10,776 nucleotides of DNA. It comes from JAABTL01 sp964465355. Its GTDB lineage: Bacteria > Deinococcota > Deinococci > Deinococcales > Trueperaceae. The stretch spans positions 1 through 10,776 of the forward strand of contig CAYXJZ010000102.1 in assembly GCA_964465355.1 (NCBI GenBank). The letters run 5' to 3'. The notes under the pieces were generated by a model. That model did not search any database. It worked only from the letters and a program-made list of their open reading frames with translations, and was not told the DNA's origin. The translations under genes were made by a program, and so were the position numbers. Below are positions 6,696-10,776 of this stretch, in pieces (the first letter of the stretch is position 1; each line of letters begins with the position of its first letter).

Positions 6696-7595
6696 ACCGG
6701 TCGCCGTCGAGACGGCCTCCCTGCTGAGCCAGAGGGTCATGTTGCCGACGCGCCGCTCGTCGGAGAAGGCGCTGCACTCGTAACGCTCGCCCTCCTCCTC
6801 CTGCTCCTCGGCGGCCGGCCCATTGGCGCGGCGGACGAGGAAGCGCGTCGACTCACCCGCCCAGGCCAGGTCGTCGGCCTCGATGGAACCCCGCAGCACC
6901 CTGAAGGGATGCCGCCCATCGCTGCTCAACTGGCCGGCCAGGTAGGAGAGCTGACCCATCAGCACGGCCACCGGCAGCGCAGGGTAGTTCTCGAAGTGGC
7001 CGGCACAGGCCTCCACGCCAAGGTGCTCGATGCGCTGTTCCGCCCAGTCCGATCCCCGCTCGTGGTCCTCCATCAGCAGTCGACCGTAAGGACTGGCGGC
7101 GGGCGGGGTGAACCGTCCGCGGTGACGGAAGAGGCGCTCGAAGCTGGGTGCAGGCAGCACGGCGTAGCTCAGCTCGAAGCTAGCCAGTGGCTGGCCGTCC
7201 ACCCTGGCCTCCACCAGAGCGCTGACCTCGCGCCTGCCCATCTCCACCAGCCGGCTCTGGAAGCGGACAGGGCTGCCGTACGGCAGATCGCTTGGCCAGT
7301 AGCGGCACTCGGCCCGTTGCGCAAGGTAGTAGCGACGCTGGTCGTCGCGCTGGGACAGCGCCGCATGCGCCAAGCCGGTGATGGCGGCGTGTCTCCCCAG
7401 CTCGGCCGCCGGCATGGGACCGAGCTCGAGGTAGGGGGGTGACTCGGCCTTGGCGGTGGCGTAGAGGTGCAGACCCTCCAACGCCAGGTCGCTGAGCGCG
7501 AAGTAGGGCGGCCGTACGCAGATCCGTCCCAAGACCTCGGGGACGCCGCGGTCGCCGACGGTGGGCCAATGGATCAGGTCCGTGCGTGGCAACAT
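6666..7595 (-). CDS. Probable double-hotdog protein (FabA/FabZ or thioesterase-like)
   Basis: 309 residues; I do not recognise a named family, but the sequence reads as two hotdog folds in tandem. Half 1 (about 20-150) has ELGRHAAITG (65-74) at the start of a long helix, followed by strand-like stretches such as VEARVDGQPLASFELSY. Half 2 (about 160-292) has CAGHFENYPALPVAVLMGQ (197-215), which strongly resembles the FabZ active-site segment HFPxxPxxPGVL, with His200 kept; the Glu that FabZ carries on the next helix appears to be Gly or Gln. A Glu-rich loop (263-270) interrupts the last strands. It probably binds acyl thioesters as a dehydratase, thioesterase or non-catalytic partner. ATG 7595 is chosen because hotdog-like sequence begins about 20 residues in; the frame stays open upstream into the divergent STAND gene, where it is a shadow. 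No SD precedes the ATG. The ketoacyl synthase gene on the same strand about 3 kb away suggests an acyl-chain role. Confidence 0.6.
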   Translation of the reverse strand: MLPRTDLIHWPTVGDRGVPEVLGRICVRPPYFALSDLALEGLHLYATAKAESPPYLELGPMPAAELGRHAAITGLAHAALSQRDDQRRYYLAQRAECRYWPSDLPYGSPVRFQSRLVEMGRREVSALVEARVDGQPLASFELSYAVLPAPSFERLFRHRGRFTPPAASPYGRLLMEDHERGSDWAEQRIEHLGVEACAGHFENYPALPVAVLMGQLSYLAGQLSSDGRHPFRVLRGSIEADDLAWAGESTRFLVRRANGPAAEEQEEEGERYECSAFSDERRVGNMTLWLSREAVSTATGSVAEAEALA

Positions 7596-7603
7596 GGAAG
7601 GGA

Positions 7604-7617
7604 GATAAGCACATATC
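7604..7617. promoter_or_regulatory. Imperfect palindrome in the promoter gap of the divergent hotdog and STAND genes
   Basis: GATAAGCACATATC is a 14-bp imperfect palindrome (5 of 7 positions symmetric), centred about 15 nt before the hotdog ATG in the 78-bp divergent gap. On the minus strand it includes most of the weak -10-like TTATCT that lies 7 nt before that ATG. It could be an operator or just an AT-rich promoter core. Confidence 0.25.
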
Positions 7618-7661
7618 GGAGCGCCGCGATGGGGAGTGTTCCACCTTCGGCCCAGCTGAGC

Positions 7662-7667
7662 TAGGCT
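7662..7667 (+). promoter_or_regulatory. Putative -10 hexamer TAGGCT for the leaderless STAND gene
   Basis: TAGGCT fits TANNNT and ends 6 nt before the GTG start, the same spacing as TAAGCT before the GGDEF-EAL gene. No Shine-Dalgarno and no clear -35 are present. Confidence 0.45.
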
Positions 7668-7673
7668 TTTGCC

Positions 7674-10538
7674 GTGGAAGCGATCATCGCGGTGCTCGGT
7701 GGTCTGGGCGTGCTGTTCGCCATCGTCGCCAACACCACCACCATCGCCAACTTCCTGGAGACCAGACGGCAGAAGCGACGCGCAGCCGATGCCGCCGGAG
7801 GGGGACGTGACCTTGGCCCCGGCGATGCCGACCTCGAGGCGGCCGACCCGAGCGAGCCACAGCATGGCCTGGCCGACGCCCGACCCGCCCGCGCCCGCAT
7901 CCGCACACCTGACCAGCGCCTACGGGTCTTCGTGAGCTCGACGTTGGTGGAGCTGGCCGAGGAGCGCGCAGCTGCGCGCGGCGCCATCGAAGGTCTGCGC
8001 CTCACCCCCGTGCTCTTCGAACTGGGCGCCCGGCCGCACGCCGCCCGCGACCTCTACCGCGCCTACCTGGAGCAGAGCGACGTGTTCGTCGCCATCTACG
8101 GCCATCGCTACGGCTGGGTGGCGCCCGGCGAGAAGGTCTCCGGCCTGGAGGACGAGTACCACCTGGCCGCCGACCACCCCAAGCTGATCTACATCAAGCG
8201 TCAGGACGGCGCCAGGGAGCCGGCGCTTGAAGCGCTGCTGCAGCGCATCCGCGCCGACGACAAGGTGAGCTACCGCGCCTTCGGCAGCGCAGAGGAACTG
8301 GCCGAGCTGCTGGCCGACGACCTGGCCACCCTGCTCTCCGAACGCTTCGAGTCTATGGCGGCCGGCCAGCAAGGCAGCGGCTTCACGCCCGTCCCGACCG
8401 CCTGGGGGCCGTTGGTGGGCCGGGACGCCGAGTTGCGCCGCGCCTGCGACCTGCTGCGTGATCCCGGTGTTCGCCTCGTCACGCTGCTCGGTCCTGGCGG
8501 CATCGGCAAGTCGCGCCTTGCACTGGAAGTGGCGCAGCAGCTGCAGCGGCCGAGCGCGGCGCCGGAGGTGGCAGGCGATGGCGTGGCCTTCGTGAGCCTG
8601 CAGGCGGTGCGCGAGGCCTCCGAGGTGCCACGGGCCATCGCCGAGGCCCTCGGCATGCGGGTGGGGGAGGGCCGCGACCTGAAGACGGCGCTCAAGGACT
8701 TCCTTGCTCCGCGGGAGCTGCTGCTGGTGCTGGACAACTTCGAGCAGCTGCTTGACGCCGGATCCCTGCTCTCTGAGCTGCTCGAGGTGGCGCCAGGCCT
8801 CAAGATGCTGGTCACCAGCCGCGCCCTGCTGCGCCTGTCGGCCGAGCGGGCGGTGCCGCTTGCGCCGCTGCCGGTGCCGCAGCAGGTGGAGGAGCCGGGC
8901 TCCGAGATGCTGCGCCGGGCCAGGGCGAACCCGGCCGTGCAGCTCTTCGTCTGGCGGGCGCGGGCCGTCCTTCCCGACCTGCAGGTGGACGAGCGCAACG
9001 CGGCCCTGCTGCTCGACATCGCAAGGCGCTTGGATGGCTGGCCGCTGGCCATCGTCCTGGCTGCCTCGCGCGTCGGCCACATGTCGCTCGAGCAGCTCCG
9101 CGACCGCCTTGAGCGACGTCTCGACATGCTGATCGGCGGTGCCCGCGACATGCCGGAACGCCAGCAGACGCTGCGGGCGACCATCGAATGGAGCCTGGCG
9201 ATCCTCAGCCCCGACGCCAGGCGCCTGCTGACCTACTTGAGCGTCTTCGTCGGCGGCGCCACCCTTGACGCGGTGGAGCGCCTCGTCGAGGTCCTGGCGG
9301 GCGAGGGGGAGGAGGGGCACGACCAGGTCCCGCTGCCCCCCTCCTTCAGGCCCTTGGCAGGCGCGGGGCTTCAGGCACCGACGGTCGACCTGCTGGCGGA
9401 GCTCCTCGATCACAGTCTGCTGCAGCGGATCGACGGCTCCTCAGGGACCCGCTACCTGATGCTGGAGATGGTCCGCGAGGCGGCCTTCGAGGAGCTGGCC
9501 GCAGCGGGCGAGCGCGACACGGTGGAGATGGCGCATGCGCTGGTCTTCGTCGAGATGGCCTCCCGCATCGGCCCTTCGGCCGCCTTGGGCCGCGAACTGC
9601 CGTACGGCGCCCTGCTTCAGGAGAGCCCCAACCTTCGTGCCGCCAGCCACGTGGTGTTGGAGCGCGGCGAGGTGGCGACCGCGGCAAGGATGGCGGTAGG
9701 CCTCTGGTACACCTGGTGGGAGCAGGGTGAGGCGCAGCAGCGGACGCGATGGCTCGAGCACATGCTGGCGCGCGATGACATCGGGCTCTTCGAACGCGCC
9801 GGTTTCCAGGTCGCGGTGGCCAGCATCGCCCTGTTGTCGGGGGACATCGAACGCGCCGAGCGGGTGCTGGACGAGGGCGAGGCGATGATCACCGAGCACT
9901 TCGGCGTCAAGGGCCTGGTGATGATGGACCTGGGACGTTCCATGGTCGCCGCCTACCGTGGCGACTTCGCCCGGGCCGTCGAGGCCGCCCAGCGTGCGAA
10001 CGCCAAGGCGACGGAGATCGGTTTCCGCTGGGGGCGCGGCTACGCCAAGACCACCTTGGCCCGGTTGGCCATGGGTGGTGGCCGCTTCGTCGAAGCGATC
10101 CAGTTGTGCGAGGAGGTCGTCGACCTGGCGGTCGCCGTCGGTGACCGCCACGCCGAGGGATGGGCGCGCGTGACCGGCAGCATCGCCCTTGCGATGGCCG
10201 GTCGGCACCATGAGGCCGTCGACGAAGTCGCCGATGGCATGCTGATCCTCTCTTCCCTAGGCGCGCACGCGCCGACCGTGACGGCGATCCTTGGCGCAGC
10301 CCTGGTGGCGGCCAAGGCGGGTGAGGATGAGCGCGCCGTACGCCTAGCCGCTGCCGGCGACAGCGCCAAGCAGCAATATGGCATCGCAGTCTTCCAACCC
10401 GAGATCGGCGTCGTCACGGCCGAGTTGGAGGCGCTACGGCGCCGCGTGGATCCAGCCGCTTGGGCTGAGCTGTGGGAGGAGGGCCGACAGATGCCCATCG
10501 ACGTGGCCGTGCGCTACGCGGTGGCCGCGCGCCCTTAG
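7674..10538 (+). CDS. Membrane-anchored DUF4062 STAND ATPase with NB-ARC-like core and TPR-like repeats
   Basis: A 954-residue signal-transduction ATPase. Domains: a hydrophobic helix (4-28), probably a membrane anchor; a low-complexity basic/Ala-rich linker (30-80); DUF4062 (83-180), seen in RVFVSSTLVELAEER (84-98), then DVFVAIYGHRYGWV, GLEDEY and KLIYIK; a STAND nucleotide-binding domain starting at PLVGRDAEL, with Walker A GPGGIGKS (273-280), Walker B LLLVLDNFEQ (349-358, Asp354), a TSR sensor (381-383) and a GxP-type GWPLA (455-459); a winged-helix segment (about 500-535, SLAILSPDARRLLTYLSVFVGG); and TPR-like helical pairs (about 650-900). The C-terminus ending in EEGRQM...AVRYAV is like that of COG3903 ATPases. 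DUF4062 before a STAND ATPase is also known in eukaryotic TEP1. Related bacterial STAND proteins sense phage or other signals through the repeats and act through the N-terminal domain; a defence role here is inference. GTG 7674 begins the open frame. It lies between two opposite-strand genes of possible acyl metabolism, with GC use like its neighbours. Confidence 0.88.
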   Translation: MEAIIAVLGGLGVLFAIVANTTTIANFLETRRQKRRAADAAGGGRDLGPGDADLEAADPSEPQHGLADARPARARIRTPDQRLRVFVSSTLVELAEERAAARGAIEGLRLTPVLFELGARPHAARDLYRAYLEQSDVFVAIYGHRYGWVAPGEKVSGLEDEYHLAADHPKLIYIKRQDGAREPALEALLQRIRADDKVSYRAFGSAEELAELLADDLATLLSERFESMAAGQQGSGFTPVPTAWGPLVGRDAELRRACDLLRDPGVRLVTLLGPGGIGKSRLALEVAQQLQRPSAAPEVAGDGVAFVSLQAVREASEVPRAIAEALGMRVGEGRDLKTALKDFLAPRELLLVLDNFEQLLDAGSLLSELLEVAPGLKMLVTSRALLRLSAERAVPLAPLPVPQQVEEPGSEMLRRARANPAVQLFVWRARAVLPDLQVDERNAALLLDIARRLDGWPLAIVLAASRVGHMSLEQLRDRLERRLDMLIGGARDMPERQQTLRATIEWSLAILSPDARRLLTYLSVFVGGATLDAVERLVEVLAGEGEEGHDQVPLPPSFRPLAGAGLQAPTVDLLAELLDHSLLQRIDGSSGTRYLMLEMVREAAFEELAAAGERDTVEMAHALVFVEMASRIGPSAALGRELPYGALLQESPNLRAASHVVLERGEVATAARMAVGLWYTWWEQGEAQQRTRWLEHMLARDDIGLFERAGFQVAVASIALLSGDIERAERVLDEGEAMITEHFGVKGLVMMDLGRSMVAAYRGDFARAVEAAQRANAKATEIGFRWGRGYAKTTLARLAMGGGRFVEAIQLCEEVVDLAVAVGDRHAEGWARVTGSIALAMAGRHHEAVDEVADGMLILSSLGAHAPTVTAILGAALVAAKAGEDERAVRLAAAGDSAKQQYGIAVFQPEIGVVTAELEALRRRVDPAAWAELWEEGRQMPIDVAVRYAVAARP

Positions 10539-10596
10539 ATCCGACCGAACAGCACGCCTGCCGTTCAGATACGGCCGAACAGCACGGCCGCGTTCT
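10537..10596. repeat. 30-bp tandem near-duplication of the ketoacyl synthase 3' end
   Basis: Bases 10537-10566 and 10567-10596 are diverged copies at an offset of exactly 30 bp; both contain CCGAACAGCACG (10545-10556 and 10575-10586). On the minus strand the second copy follows the TGA in frame and reads TAGVLFGRI then TAA, repeating the gene's own terminal AAVLFGRI-stop. This could be an in-frame tandem duplication with one copy now beyond the stop, or a scar of recombination next to the STAND gene. Confidence 0.75.
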
Positions 10597-10776
10597 GCCC
10601 ACCGAAGGCGTAGTTGGTCGACAGCACAACGTCCACCTTGGCCTCGCGGGCCGTATGGGGGATGTAGTCGAGGTCCAGCTCCGGGTCGGGGTCGTGCAGG
10701 TTGCGCGTCGGCGGCAGCACGCCGCTGGTGATCGCCTGGATGCCGGCGATGGCCTCGATGCCGCCGGCCGCGCCGA
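10565..10776 (-). CDS. Beta-ketoacyl-ACP synthase, FabF/KAS II type, C-terminal part (5' end outside window)
   Basis: Condenses malonyl-ACP with an acyl-ACP in fatty acid or polyketide chain extension; cytoplasmic homodimer in the family. Only the last 69 residues are in the window, running off the right edge. They match the FabF C-terminus: GAAGGIEAI, the part just after the second catalytic His region (that His lies outside the window); LPPTRNLHDPDPELDLDYIPHTARE, like the FabF PTxNLxxPDPxxDLDYVPxxARE segment; and the final FGGQNAAVLF, equivalent to the FGGxN loop. Gln in this loop, where housekeeping FabF usually has Thr, Ser or His, hints at a specialised synthase, so I do not assign fabF firmly. 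The stop is TGA at 10567-10565. It converges on the STAND gene with a 26-bp gap filled by a degenerate copy of its own last codons. Confidence 0.9.
   Translation of the reverse strand, partial: GAAGGIEAIAGIQAITSGVLPPTRNLHDPDPELDLDYIPHTAREAKVDVVLSTNYAFGGQNAAVLFGRI

Noticed and set aside
7596..7865. N-terminal extension of the hotdog protein into the STAND gene
   Set aside because: The extra 90 residues would be antisense to STAND codons and lack hotdog-like sequence; the ATG at 7595 gives a normal start.
7920..9413. 497-codon minus-strand frame opposite the STAND gene
   Set aside because: No domain or motif; compositional shadow of the + strand gene, which has Walker A and B and DUF4062 motifs.

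Overview
This window comes from a high-GC, gene-dense bacterial chromosome. It holds seven protein-coding genes (two cut by the window edges) and no tRNA, rRNA, CRISPR array or insertion sequence that I can see. Several starts lack a Shine-Dalgarno sequence. Instead they carry a TANNNT hexamer 6 to 8 nt before the start codon, with GTG common. The one gene inside an apparent operon (murJ) does have a GGAGG. This mix of leaderless first genes and SD-led internal genes is typical of Deinococcota, and a Trueperaceae-like lineage would fit. That placement is an inference, not proven by any marker here. Lnt and MurJ show that the cell makes triacylated lipoproteins and peptidoglycan.

Layout. (1) 1-1112 (+) is the 3' part of lnt, apolipoprotein N-acyltransferase. 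(2) 1063-1863 (-) is cysQ, converging on lnt with a 50-bp overlap. (3) 1903-3093 (+) is a fusion of a CinA/PncC-like domain to a nucleotidylyltransferase, divergent from cysQ across 39 bp. (4) 3090-4685 (+) is murJ, overlapping the previous stop codon as ATTGA; its first 25 codons contain two tandem perfect hairpins. (5) 4740-6695 (+) is a membrane GGDEF-EAL protein of c-di-GMP turnover, behind a 54-bp spacer holding two inverted repeats. (6) 6666-7595 (-) is a probable double-hotdog thioester-binding protein. (7) 7674-10538 (+) is a 954-residue STAND ATPase with a membrane helix, a DUF4062 domain, an NB-ARC-like core and TPR-like helices. (8) 10565-10776 (-) is the 3' end of a FabF-type ketoacyl-ACP synthase, followed by a degenerate in-frame copy of its own last codons.

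How they fit together. The left half is envelope and housekeeping: lipoprotein acylation, removal of adenosine 3',5'-bisphosphate, a nucleotide-processing fusion, lipid II flipping and c-di-GMP signalling. On the right, a hotdog protein and a ketoacyl synthase lie on the same strand with the opposite-strand STAND gene between them. This could be an acyl-chain locus interrupted by a signalling or defence gene. The items most worth following are the membrane-anchored DUF4062-STAND protein, the hairpins at the start of murJ, the CinA-like fusion that lacks the usual nucleophile, and the duplicated tail of the ketoacyl synthase gene.
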